Positions 15,094-23,341 of a stretch of 60,258 nt of DNA are shown piece by piece. The notes beneath the pieces were generated by a model. The model had not been told where the DNA came from. It worked only from the letters and a program-made list of their open reading frames with translations, and searched no databases. The stretch spans positions 1 through 60,258 of the forward strand of contig NZ_BAFP01000020.1 in NCBI RefSeq assembly GCF_000308455.1, given 5' to 3'. Position 1 is the first letter of the stretch, and each line of letters opens with the position of its first letter. Origin of the DNA: Nocardia abscessus NBRC 100374. Its GTDB lineage: Bacteria > Actinomycetota > Actinomycetes > Mycobacteriales > Mycobacteriaceae. Position numbers and translations under genes: made by a program.

Positions 15094-17424
15094 TTACTTG
15101 CAGATCTCGTCGGCCGCGTTGACGTGTTCCAGGTCCGAGGGCAGTACGGTCGGCGTGGTGTCCGTCGAGGTGCTCGTCGCGATGTTGGTGATCTGGTCAC
15201 CGACCGGCGTCGGCGCCTTCACGGTGACGCCGCTCGTCGAGTCGGCTCCGATGACCACCTCGACGATGCCACCGAGATCGTCGGCGGCCTCGATGGTCGC
15301 GCCGGGGATCGCCGTGGCCACGGTCGCGGCCTCGGCTTCCAGGCCCGCGGCGTAGCGGACCTTCGTCGTCGTGGAGGTGCCGTTGGCGTAATTGGCGGTG
15401 TTGTAGATCGTGAAGCCCTGGTAGTCGAGCTTGGCGGCGGCCGTGCGCGCCAGCCCCTCGATTCCGGAGCCGTTGGACACCAGCAGCGAGACGGTGGAGG
15501 GATCCACCGCCGTGTACTTCGTCGGTGTCGGGGCGGCCTGGGTGGGAGCGGGTGCGTCGTGATGGACGGTCGGCTTCTCGCCCGGCAGCGGCTGATCGTC
15601 GCGGATCGCCTTGAAGATCGCCTTGATGTCGGATTCCCGGGGGATCTCGTTGCCGTAGGAGGTGGTGCCCGCGGTCGGGACGGTGATGAAGGTAACCGCG
15701 CCGGCATCGATCTTCTGCAGTGAACGTCCCAGCATCAGTAGGTCGTTCGGTTCGACCTTGTTGACCCAGGTGTGCTCGCGGAACGCGCGGATGAAGTCGT
15801 TCAGCTTGCCCGGATTGAACAGCACCTTGCTGGACAGCGCGCCGCGCAGCAGCGAAGCGAGGAAGCGTTGCTGTCGGTTGATGCGGTCGTAGTCGCTGCG
15901 CTCCTCACCGTAGACATGCCTGGCGCGCACGTACTTCAGCGCGGTTTCGCCGTCGACGCGCTGCTTGCCCGGGTGCTCGAGGATGGTGCCGAGCACATCG
16001 TCGACGAGCGGCTTGGCCGCGCAGACCTCGACGCCATCGATGGTGTCGACCATGGACTCGAAACCGGCGAAGTCGATGCCGATGAAGTGATTGATCGACG
16101 CGCCGGTGAGCCGCTGGATTGTGGAGACGAGGCACATCGGGCCGCCGAGGTTGTAGACGGCGTTGAGCTTGTCGCCGATGGCAGACGGGAACTTCTCGTC
16201 GGTGTAGCCGTTCTTCTCGTTGTCCCACCCGTAGCACTGCGGCCTGGTCACGTCCAGGTCGCGCGGGAAGGAGACTACGACGACCCGACTCCGGTCCTTC
16301 GGGATGTGGACGAGCATGGTGGTGTCGGCGCGGGCGCCCTCGGCGTCGTCCAGCGTGCCCGCGCCGAGCTTGCCGTTCGCGCCTGCGCGGGTGTCGGTGC
16401 CGACGAGCAGGTAATTCTCGTCGCCGAGCTGGGCATTGGAATCGACGATGTCCTCGGAGTTCTCGTCGAGGGCCGAGACCTGGGTGAAACTGTCGCTGGT
16501 CGAGCGCAGGTAGCTCCAGCCGCCGCCGGTGGTCAGCAGAACAAGGACGGCGCACACGGTCATCCCGGCCCGTCCGGTGGCTCGCAGCCGCTTGTTGCGG
16601 CGCTCCCGGGAGGCTTGCAGTCGGGTCTGCGCGGGCGTGCCGACGGTCTTCGGCTTGGCGTCTTTGCCTTCTTTGGTCGGCCAGCCCACCCCCTTGCGCT
16701 TGGCGCGCGTCTGCTCTTCGAGCGGAGGAAGGACGTCGGTGACCTCTTCGGCCTGCTCCGGCTCGGGACGCGCGACAGGCGCGGCGGCTACCGGGCGCTC
16801 GGCGGTGCGGCGGCTCGCGGGGCGGGCGGCCGGTGTGGCGCCTGTGATGTCCTGGACCACCGGCGAGCTGCCCGTCTGGCGGGTCGGCGGGGCCTCGGGT
16901 GCGCGCCGGGGACCTGCCGCGGCGCCACGGCCGTTCGCGGGCTCCGGGGCGCGGTTCGCGGCCGGGTCGGCGGGGCGCCGGGGAGCTTCCTGCCGCGGCT
17001 CGGCGCGGTTGCCCCGTTGTGGTGGTGGGCCTGCCTGCGGAGGTAGCGGCTCGGGGCGGCGCGTCCGGTTCGGCGGGGTGCCCGCACCTGGTGGCGCGGG
17101 CTCGGCACGGCGTCCTCGGTTCGGCGCGGCGGCCGGGTCAGGCGGGGCGGGTTCGGCGCGGCGTCCTCGGTTCGGCGCGGCGGCCGGGTCCGGTGGCGGG
17201 GGTTCGGCGCGGCGGCTTCGCCGACCGCTGCGTTCGTTGTCGACCCGCTGGACGAGATCCTGGACCGTCAGGGGGGCGGAACCCTGGTCGGGAGTGGCGT
17301 CGGTATGGCGAGAACGGCGAGACGTGCGTGTGGCGTCTTCTTCCGGGTAATCCTCCGCGGGATACCGCTCCCACGGGGCGCGACCTCCGGGCCGTGGCGA
17401 ACGCCCGTGCCGATCGTCACCCAC
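15094..17424 (-). CDS. LCP-family cell-wall glycopolymer ligase with LytR_C domain
   Basis: This 776-aa protein has a cytosolic N-terminal region of about 285 residues, very rich in Pro, Arg and Ala, containing 17-residue repeats (RRAEPAPPDPAAAPNRG type). A membrane helix follows (about 285-305), then the LytR-CpsA-Psr domain (about 335-575, with LLVGTDTR, VVVVSFPRDLDV and RARHVYGEERSDYDRINRQQRF) and a C-terminal LytR_C domain (about 635-730). LCP enzymes attach arabinogalactan or other polymers to peptidoglycan outside the membrane. The GTG at 17424 follows AGCGAGG. The nearest M. tuberculosis counterpart by position is Rv0822c. Confidence 0.92.
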   Translation of the reverse strand: MGDDRHGRSPRPGGRAPWERYPAEDYPEEDATRTSRRSRHTDATPDQGSAPLTVQDLVQRVDNERSGRRSRRAEPPPPDPAAAPNRGRRAEPAPPDPAAAPNRGRRAEPAPPGAGTPPNRTRRPEPLPPQAGPPPQRGNRAEPRQEAPRRPADPAANRAPEPANGRGAAAGPRRAPEAPPTRQTGSSPVVQDITGATPAARPASRRTAERPVAAAPVARPEPEQAEEVTDVLPPLEEQTRAKRKGVGWPTKEGKDAKPKTVGTPAQTRLQASRERRNKRLRATGRAGMTVCAVLVLLTTGGGWSYLRSTSDSFTQVSALDENSEDIVDSNAQLGDENYLLVGTDTRAGANGKLGAGTLDDAEGARADTTMLVHIPKDRSRVVVVSFPRDLDVTRPQCYGWDNEKNGYTDEKFPSAIGDKLNAVYNLGGPMCLVSTIQRLTGASINHFIGIDFAGFESMVDTIDGVEVCAAKPLVDDVLGTILEHPGKQRVDGETALKYVRARHVYGEERSDYDRINRQQRFLASLLRGALSSKVLFNPGKLNDFIRAFREHTWVNKVEPNDLLMLGRSLQKIDAGAVTFITVPTAGTTSYGNEIPRESDIKAIFKAIRDDQPLPGEKPTVHHDAPAPTQAAPTPTKYTAVDPSTVSLLVSNGSGIEGLARTAAAKLDYQGFTIYNTANYANGTSTTTKVRYAAGLEAEAATVATAIPGATIEAADDLGGIVEVVIGADSTSGVTVKAPTPVGDQITNIATSTSTDTTPTVLPSDLEHVNAADEICK
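17109..17190. repeat. 51-bp tandem repeat inside the LCP gene
   Basis: Two identical 31-bp blocks (17109-17139 and 17160-17190) occur with a 51-bp period, encoding 17-residue Pro/Arg/Ala repeats; diverged copies continue on both sides. Such in-frame repeats are prone to copy-number change. Confidence 0.75.
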
Positions 17425-17585
17425 CAACGAACCTCGCTTTTCGTCTTGCTTTCCGCCTCGGTCGAACCGGACCGGCGGCACCGATCCCGCAATGATAACG
17501 ATTCCGCCACAGCGGGCCACCCCACGGCGAAATCGAACAGGTCACAGCAGTGTTTGGCGCTCTCGTTCGCTATGCGGTTGCCCGA

Positions 17586-18728
17586 TCACCCGCCGCTGTG
17601 CATCACATCGGCGGCCTGCGGTACCGCGGGATCGTCCGGGTCGTCGAGCCACCCGTGCGGCAGCGCCACCTTGCCCGGTGAGCCCTGACGGCCGCGCGGG
17701 CCCTCCGCGTCCTTCGGGAAGGGCGCGGTCGGATCGAGCTGTTCGACAAGGTCTTCCAGCTGAGCGAGGCTACCCACCGTGGCGAACGAGCGTCGCAGGT
17801 CCGCGCCCACCGGGAAGCCCATCAGATACCAGGCCATGTGCTTGCGCAGATCACGCATGGCCTTGTCCTCGCCGAGATGCTCCGCCAGCAGCGCGCCGTG
17901 CCGGTACAGCACCGCGCCGACCCGGCCCAGATCGGGAGCGGCGGGCAGCGGCTCGCCGCGCAGCGCCGCCTGCAGCTCGGCGAACAGCCACGGCCTGCCC
18001 AGGCAGCCGCGACCGACGACGACGCCGTCGCAGCCGGTCTCGTCCATCATGCGGACCGCGTCGTCGGCGGAGAAGATGTCGCCGTTGCCCAGGACCGGGA
18101 TCGAGGTGACGGTCTCCTTCAGCCGGGCGATCGCGGTCCAGTCGGCCTGGCCGGAGTAACGCTGCGCGGCCGTGCGCGCGTGCAACGCGACGGCACGCGC
18201 GCCTTCGGCTTCCGCGATGCGTCCCGCGTCCAGATAGGTGAGATGGTCGTCATCGATGCCGATGCGGAACTTCACGGTGACCGGGACTCCCGCCGGCTCC
18301 GCCGCGCTGACCATGGCGCGCACGATGCGCCGGAACAGGGTCCGCTTGTACGGCAGGGCGGCGCCGCCGCCGAGGCGGGTGACCTTGGGTACGGGGCAGC
18401 CGAGGTTCAGATCGATGTGGTCGGCCCAGCCCTCGCCGACGATGATGCGCACCGCTTCGCCGAGGGTGGCCGGGTCCACGCCGTAGAGCTGCATCGAGCG
18501 CGGATGCTCGTCGGCGTCGAAGGCCATCATGTGCAGCGTCTTCTCGTTGCGTTCGACCACCGCGCGCGCGGTGATCATCTCGCAGACGTAGATCGAGGTC
18601 GGGCTGCCGAATTCCCGGCACAACTTGCGGAACGCCAGGTTCGTGATGCCCGCCATCGGCGCGAGCACGACCGGCGGATCGACCGGATACGGCCCGATCC
18701 GCAGCTCGGCCGTCGCCTCGGTAGTCAT
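17586..18728 (-). CDS. dusB: tRNA-dihydrouridine synthase DusB
   Basis: This 380-aa FMN enzyme reduces uridine to dihydrouridine in the tRNA D-loop. Motifs: VLAPMAGITNLAFR at the start of the TIM barrel, LNLGCPVPKVTRLGGGAAL with the catalytic Cys, VTVKFRIG, ALHARTAAQRYSG and GNGDIFSADDA. The ATG at 18728 gives MTTEATAELRIGPYPV; a longer frame to 18797 has no support. M. tuberculosis Rv0823c sits at the same place between the LCP gene and desA1. Confidence 0.94.
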   Translation of the reverse strand: MTTEATAELRIGPYPVDPPVVLAPMAGITNLAFRKLCREFGSPTSIYVCEMITARAVVERNEKTLHMMAFDADEHPRSMQLYGVDPATLGEAVRIIVGEGWADHIDLNLGCPVPKVTRLGGGAALPYKRTLFRRIVRAMVSAAEPAGVPVTVKFRIGIDDDHLTYLDAGRIAEAEGARAVALHARTAAQRYSGQADWTAIARLKETVTSIPVLGNGDIFSADDAVRMMDETGCDGVVVGRGCLGRPWLFAELQAALRGEPLPAAPDLGRVGAVLYRHGALLAEHLGEDKAMRDLRKHMAWYLMGFPVGADLRRSFATVGSLAQLEDLVEQLDPTAPFPKDAEGPRGRQGSPGKVALPHGWLDDPDDPAVPQAADVMHSGG

Positions 18729-18884
18729 CGTCACGCCGACCAGTGTCTCATTTCCGCACGTGAGTCGGCCGGAGCGGGTCGTTTGCCCAGCAGGCATGTC
18801 GCCATGGGGTCGCTACACCGGTCCGTTCATACCGCGCCGCCGCCCAGTGACCCGGACGGCGGCGGTGTGCTCTCGCCGCAGCGG

Positions 18885-19856
18885 TCAGCCTACGGAGCTG
18901 CCCGCCATCTGGCGGTCGCGCTTGGCGGCTTCGCGAGCGAGCATCCGGTCGCGCTGATCCTCGAACTTGATGACGTCCTTGGCCAGCTTGTCCAGGAACA
19001 GGCCGAGTCGCTCACGGACCGCTTCGCCACGGGCGGTGAAGTCGGTGCGCTCGAAGACGTTCCACTTCTTCAGCACCGGCTGGACGACCTCTTCCAGGTG
19101 CTGGCGCAGGTCGTAGATGCCGTGCTTGGCCATCAGCACGCCGTTGCGGCGGAAGTTGGGCATGCCCGCGCCGGGCATCTGGAAGTTCTCCAGGATCAGG
19201 GTGATCGCCTCGATGGCCTGATCGGGAGCCAGGTCGAGGGCGGCGCCGCACATGTTGCGGTAGAAGATCATGTGCAGGTTCTCGTCGGCGGCGACGCGCT
19301 GCAGCATGCGGTCGGCGATCGGGTCGTCACAGACCTTGCCGGTGTTGCGGTGGCTGACCCGGGTGGCGAGTTCCTGGAAGGTGACGTACGCGACGGAATG
19401 CAGGAACCCGGCATCGGCTTCGGCAGGGGAGGCGAAGCCGTTGGTCATGTGGACCATGCGGGCCTCTTCGAGGGCGACCGGGTCGACGCCGCGGGTGACG
19501 ACCAGGTAGTCGCGCATGACGATGCCGTGGCGGTTCTCCTCGGCGGTCCAGCGGCCCACCCAGGTGCCCCATGCGCCGTCCTGGGAGAAGTTCTCGGCGA
19601 TTTCCCGGTGGTAGGAGGGCAGATTGTCCTCGGTGAGCAGGTTCGTGATCATGGCCGCCTTCGCGACCTCATTGAGCCGAGACTGCTCCGGGTCCCAATC
19701 CACCCCGCCGAGTGCCGCGAAATTGCGGCCGTCGTCCCACGGGACGTAGTCGTGCGGATGCCATTCCTTTGCCATGGAGAGGTGCCGGTTGACGTTTTCT
19801 TCGGCAACCGGCTCCAACTCCGTCAGAAGCTCGAGTTGAGTCAGATCCCTTGCCAT
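18885..19856 (-). CDS. desA1: Acyl-[acyl-carrier-protein] desaturase (DesA1 type)
   Basis: This 323-aa soluble diiron desaturase introduces a double bond into ACP-bound acyl chains; in mycobacteria DesA1 acts in mycolic acid synthesis. The iron-ligand motifs are E-E-N-R-H (106-110) and D-E-N-L-H (191-195), with further Glu ligands in TEDNL (about 76) and FQEL (about 162). The ATG at 19856 has GAAGGGTTC upstream. A putative -10 TAAGGT (19933-19928) and two palindromes lie about 65-105 nt upstream, so the gene is likely repressor-controlled. Confidence 0.93.
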   Translation of the reverse strand: MARDLTQLELLTELEPVAEENVNRHLSMAKEWHPHDYVPWDDGRNFAALGGVDWDPEQSRLNEVAKAAMITNLLTEDNLPSYHREIAENFSQDGAWGTWVGRWTAEENRHGIVMRDYLVVTRGVDPVALEEARMVHMTNGFASPAEADAGFLHSVAYVTFQELATRVSHRNTGKVCDDPIADRMLQRVAADENLHMIFYRNMCGAALDLAPDQAIEAITLILENFQMPGAGMPNFRRNGVLMAKHGIYDLRQHLEEVVQPVLKKWNVFERTDFTARGEAVRERLGLFLDKLAKDVIKFEDQRDRMLAREAAKRDRQMAGSSVG

Positions 19857-19927
19857 GTATGAACCCTTCAGTGTGTGCTTCCGGTCGTGCAGGTCATCCC
19901 AAGGTAGACCGATACCGATGCGGCCAT

Positions 19928-19963
19928 ACCTTACGGCACCGTAGGTGTGATGCGAAACGCATC
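19928..19963 (-). promoter_or_regulatory. desA1 promoter with two palindromes
   Basis: TAAGGT (minus strand, 19933-19928) fits a -10 element. Directly upstream are TACGG-N2-CCGTA (19932-19943) and GATGCG-AAA-CGCATC (19949-19963), which cover the -10/-35 spacer and -35 region. In mycobacteria a TetR-family regulator (MadR) controls desA genes; I cannot confirm that either palindrome matches its site. Confidence 0.45.
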
Positions 19964-20880
19964 CGTTAGACGATCGATGCCCTGGTGATCCACCTCATAC
20001 GACACCTTCGCCGTTCGGTGATCTACCCGAGTGTATGGGTTCTACCCGTGGCGAGGGGACTATCGACGCGGGGCGCGAAGCGTTAGCAGACGTGCTCGGC
20101 TACACAATCCCCGGTCGCGGGCTGTCATGCGGCGATCGACCTGCGCTCGAGCGTGTCGGACCGCCGAGCTCGAGCCACGCTGATGAGTTTCGTCCGGCGA
20201 CTCGCCGATGTGACCGGGCGACGGTGGTTCGGGCGGCCGCTCGGACCGGGCCACGGGGGAGATCGCGACGGCGATATGGGGTCCGTTTGCGGGGGCGCAC
20301 CGCCGAGCACGCCGACGACAACCTCCGATCCGACGACGCCCGGCGCGACCTCTCGTGCCACTCGGCCCAGTTTCTCGATACCAGTCATAACGCCGGCACC
20401 GTCCCGGACGGTCGTGCAGATGCGGCGTGAGCAATTGGTGTTCCAGCGGCGGCCGCCACCCGATTAGTTGTCCCACGACGCGAATCATTCGTGTGCATCA
20501 ACTGCGCGCGACGAACCTCCGAAGCCCGCCGTGCAAGCGTCGACTTCCCGCCCCGCCTGATTCGACCGACCGCGTAGACCCGAGCCGCGCGTGCTCGCGA
20601 AGAGCCGCGATGTCCTCGATCGGCACCTGCTGACCTCGCGAGCGTTTTGTTCCCTTCCTCACAATCCGACCGGTGTCCATGTGGTGCTCCGCCCCATTCG
20701 GGCCTATGTCTCTGTTGTAGCCAGTCGGCCCGGAATCTGTCGGTCCCAGCACGCCCACATCGCGGCAGGCTTCTATATCCACCTTCGCTCAGCCTGATCG
20801 CAATGAAACGGAGCGCCGACAGCTTGTCCGGCGGCGTTCACGCCGGTATGGCCACGCTCGGGAACTCGGGAGAAACAGAT
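19964..20880. other. About 0.9 kb with no supportable gene
   Basis: No frame on either strand shows sustained coding character, a good start and a recognisable family. The best fragment is on the minus strand around 20388-20290 (MTGIEKLGRVAREVAPGV...VGVLGG), which reads like a protein start but then turns into Pro/Arg/Ser-rich low-complexity sequence. It could be the remnant of a decayed gene. No inverted repeats, integrase or transposase were seen. Confidence 0.4.
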
Positions 20881-20908
20881 CGGGCGCCCGGAGTGACCCG
20901 GGCGCCCG
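20881..20908 (-). terminator. Terminator downstream of tRNA-Lys
   Basis: A perfect 11-bp stem, CGGGCGCCCGG (20881-20891) and CCGGGCGCCCG (20898-20908) with a 6-nt loop, begins 8 nt beyond the tRNA-Lys 3' end on the minus strand and is followed by GATCTGTTTCTC. Confidence 0.7.
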
Positions 20909-20915
20909 ACGCGTG

Positions 20916-20988
20916 TGCCCCCAGTAGGGCTCGAACCTACGACCTGCGGATTAAAAGTCCGTAGCTCTACCAACTGAGCTATAGGGGC
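20916..20988 (-). tRNA. tRNA-Lys (anticodon TTT)
   Basis: The 73-nt cloverleaf has acceptor GCCCCTA pairing with TGGGGGC, D-arm GCTC-AGTTGGTA-GAGC, anticodon loop CTTTTAA and T-arm GTAGG-TTCGAGC-CCTAC. The discriminator is A. The first anticodon-stem pair is mismatched. CCA is not fully encoded. Confidence 0.95.
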
Positions 20989-21700
20989 GCGCGGAGGAAC
21001 AGTGTAGTGCGCGTGGGGGCCGATGCCCCAATCGGGGGAGTTCGTGTCGGGGGGCGGGATGGATGGGTGCTGTCGGCGTGGCGGCCCGGGTGCGTCGCGT
21101 GGCGGCGTGGGGGAAGGTAACACGGTGCGCGCAGGGGGCGATGCAGGCGGTAAACATTTGGTACCCAGCTTTGTTCATCTAAGCCCGATCTGGATATCAT
21201 TCAATCATGTTGGCTGGCAATGAGTTTGGATTTGCAGGGGGTGAACGGCCCGAGCTGGGGGAGGCCCGTGGGATGGGTTGGCGGGCGAGGTGTGGGCGGC
21301 GGCCGGCTGTCCGGCCTGCCGATCGGCTCGGGTGAACGATGCTGGGCCGCTGGTGAATTCATACCCCCGCCGGACGAGCCGGATGGGTTGCCGAAGATTT
21401 GCCGTAACAGAAAGCGGAATCGGATGGCTACTCGACTCGTCAGTTTGCCGCGTGTCGGATCGGGATTCCGGGTACGGTGACGCCTTGGTGAATTCCGAAA
21501 GAATCGCCGACTCGGTCGGCGCCGCGGAATTCGGATTGTCGTTGCTGTGTCCGGAGGGGTCGCGGTCGGTCCGGCCGGCCACGGCTCGGCGGAACTCGAT
21601 GCCGCAGGAGGAGGCACGTTCGAGACGAAGAAATGCCCGGATGCGCACCCCCTGCGGCGCACCCGGGCAGGCAAACTATACCAGCTGGTGTGTTTCAGGT
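20989..21700. other. About 0.7 kb with no supportable gene
   Basis: Between tRNA-Lys and the TetR promoter region no frame has coding character or recognisable domains. The stretch is somewhat poorer in GC toward its right end. No terminal repeats, integrase or transposase were seen. Confidence 0.4.
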
Positions 21701-21711
21701 ATTTCCCGAGT

Positions 21712-21751
21712 TTTCGTACCGAAAGTTTGAATTCGCTCGAAAACCGGGTTT
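21712..21751. promoter_or_regulatory. Palindromes upstream of the ScbR-like gene
   Basis: TTTCG-TAC-CGAAA (21712-21724) and AAACC-G-GGTTT (21741-21751) are perfect short palindromes in an AT-richer patch about 95-135 nt before the TetR start. The AAACCGGGTTT core resembles the CCGGTTT-type half sites bound by gamma-butyrolactone receptors, so autoregulation is plausible. Confidence 0.4.
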
Positions 21752-21844
21752 GAAGTATCGATAAAACTAATGAATTCGCGCCGAGGGTCCGTTCCTTTGG
21801 GGGTGGCTGATTGGCGGCGAGTAGGCTTCGGAGGCGTTTCGAGC

Positions 21845-22510
21845 ATGGCACGGCAGCAAGAGCGGGCCCGCCGGACACGGGCGGCGATTATCAGGTCCGC
21901 CGCCGTTGAGTTCGGGAAGAGCGGCTATGCCGCTGCATCGCTCAACCGCATACTGGAAGGGTCGCGCGCCACCAAGGGCGCCATGTACTTCCATTTCGAC
22001 TCGAAGGAAGATCTGGCACGCGCGGTGCTGGAGACCGCGGTGGAACGCTACCGCGCCTCCGCCGAGCGCTGGCTGGCCCGAACGGATCTCAGCCCGCTGG
22101 ACATCCTGCACGGAGTGGTCGACGAGATCGCGCTACGGCTGGAGCACGACATCATCGTGCAGGCCGAGTACCGCCTGATCATCGAACCGGACTTCTACCG
22201 TGACGTGCAGGCGGGCGGCGGTCGCATCCTGGGCCGCACGACCAGGGTGCTCACCGTCCGGGCCATCGACCACGGGCAGCTGCGCGCGAACGCCGATCCC
22301 GACCGGTTCACGCGCACACTCGCCGCCGCGCTGGCCGGTCAGCGGTACATGGTGGACCTGCTCGGCGGCCAGGTCGATCTGCGGGCGCGGTTCGAGGAGG
22401 CGCTCGAGGTCGTGGTCGAGGCGATGGCGACCGGGGAATGGCTGGAGAAGTTCCGCAGCGACGGCTGGCGTGCGCAGGCTCGCTTGGAGGAGCTCGGTTT
22501 GAGCCTCTGA
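21845..22510 (+). CDS. ScbR/ArpA-like TetR regulator (gamma-butyrolactone receptor type)
   Basis: This 221-aa TetR-family protein has an N-terminal helix-turn-helix (about residues 8-55: RTRAAIIRSAAVEFGKSGYA, GSRATKGAMYFHFDSKEDLA) and a C-terminal ligand domain. The ATKGAMYFHF recognition helix is characteristic of the ScbR/ArpA autoregulator-receptor branch that senses gamma-butyrolactone signals in Streptomyces. The ATG at 21845 follows GGAGG with a 10-nt spacer; an upstream in-frame ATG at 21770 is less likely. No butyrolactone synthase gene is nearby, so the signal and target genes are unknown. It stands alone between a gene-poor stretch and the tRNA cluster. Confidence 0.85.
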   Translation: MARQQERARRTRAAIIRSAAVEFGKSGYAAASLNRILEGSRATKGAMYFHFDSKEDLARAVLETAVERYRASAERWLARTDLSPLDILHGVVDEIALRLEHDIIVQAEYRLIIEPDFYRDVQAGGGRILGRTTRVLTVRAIDHGQLRANADPDRFTRTLAAALAGQRYMVDLLGGQVDLRARFEEALEVVVEAMATGEWLEKFRSDGWRAQARLEELGLSL

Positions 22511-22604
22511 CCAGCCGGTTTGGGATTCGAGTCGGGTCTGTCATAAGCTATCCCAGCTCCCAACGGACAGCCGTTGAAAGCCGGTCCGGAGAAATCCGGG
22601 ACGA

Positions 22605-22677
22605 GCCCCCTTCGTCTAGCGGCCTAGGACGCCGCCCTTTCAAGGCGGTAGCGCGGGTTCGAATCCCGTAGGGGGTA
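22605..22677 (+). tRNA. tRNA-Glu (anticodon TTC)
   Basis: Acceptor GCCCCCT pairs with AGGGGGT, anticodon loop is CTTTCAA, and T-arm is GCGGG-TTCGAAT-CCCGT. It is the first of a Glu-Asp-Phe cluster, an arrangement common in mycobacteria. Confidence 0.95.
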
Positions 22678-22706
22678 CGATCTTCGGATCGTTGGTAGCA
22701 CAGCAT

Positions 22707-22780
22707 GGCCCTGTGGCGCAGTTGGTTAGCGCGCCGCCCTGTCACGGCGGAGGTCGCGGGTTCGAGTCCCGTCAGGGTCG
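22707..22780 (+). tRNA. tRNA-Asp (anticodon GTC)
   Basis: Acceptor GGCCCTG pairs with CAGGGTC, anticodon loop is CTGTCAC and T-arm GCGGG-TTCGAGT-CCCGT; discriminator G, as expected for tRNA-Asp. It lies 29 nt after tRNA-Glu. Confidence 0.96.
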
Positions 22781-22838
22781 CAAGTAAGCGCCGGAGATAT
22801 CCGGCGTTTCGCGTATGGCATTCACTTCGGGTGCCTGC

Positions 22839-22912
22839 GGCCAGGTAGCTCAGTTGGTACGAGCGTCCGCCTGAAAAGCGGAAGGTCGCCGGTTCGATCC
22901 CGGCCCTGGCCA
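22839..22912 (+). tRNA. tRNA-Phe (anticodon GAA)
   Basis: Acceptor GGCCAGG pairs with CCTGGCC, anticodon loop is CTGAAAA and T-arm GCCGG-TTCGATC-CCGGC; discriminator A. It is the last gene of the cluster before a strong terminator. Confidence 0.96.
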
Positions 22913-22922
22913 CTTCACTCGT

Positions 22923-22955
22923 ACCGGCTCATGCTCATGGAGAGCATGAGCCGGT
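22923..22955 (+). terminator. Terminator of the tRNA Glu-Asp-Phe cluster
   Basis: A perfect 14-bp stem, ACCGGCTCATGCTC and GAGCATGAGCCGGT, with a 5-nt loop, begins 10 nt after tRNA-Phe and is followed by a T-rich run. Confidence 0.85.
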
Positions 22956-23326
22956 CTCGTTTCGTCATGTTTTCTGGGGGTGCAACCCCCACGCCCCGCC
23001 CGGCGGGCTGCGCCCCCGGACCCCCAGGATTGTGGTTGCGTTCGGTGGGTGTCGGTTCGGGTTGATTCCATGTTTGCCGGTGTTTGCCGGTCAGTCCCTG
23101 CCCTCCGGATACCGTGGTCAACCCAGTTCGCCGGTGTCGTGTGGTCGACCCATGTCGACCCGTGTCCGGTGGTTGAACCGTTTCGGGGCTCTTCCCCTAT
23201 CAAGGGGATTGGTCGTCGTCTCGCGCGACGCGGTTTCCGTGCGCGGCGTTCGACTTGGTGTGTCGAATCCCACAGTCGTGCAGGGTGGTTCGCAACTGGG
23301 TGTGTGGCCGGTTCGCGGGCCGCGGG
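22956..23326. other. Non-coding stretch with GC-rich inverted repeat
   Basis: No gene is supportable here. The segment around 22976-23028 holds complementary GGGGGT/ACCCCC and GCCCGGC/GGGC runs that can fold into a G/C hairpin, and GTGTTTGCCG/TGTTTGCCGG is a short direct repeat near 23070-23090. The rest shows nothing recognisable. Confidence 0.4.
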
Positions 23327-23341
23327 TAGGCTGGCGCGGCC

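Noticed and set aside
15772..17046. 424-codon plus-strand frame opposite the LCP gene
   Set aside because: Shadow of a clear LCP/LytR_C protein; composition only reflects the complementary strand.
20035..20430. 131-codon plus-strand frame in the gene-poor stretch
   Set aside because: No ribosome-binding site, Arg/Asp/Ala-rich without domain features, and overlapped by equally open frames on the other strand.
20916..20988. tRNA-Lys as an attachment site of an integrated element
   Set aside because: No integrase gene, no duplicated tRNA 3' end within the window, and no block of atypical genes beside it.
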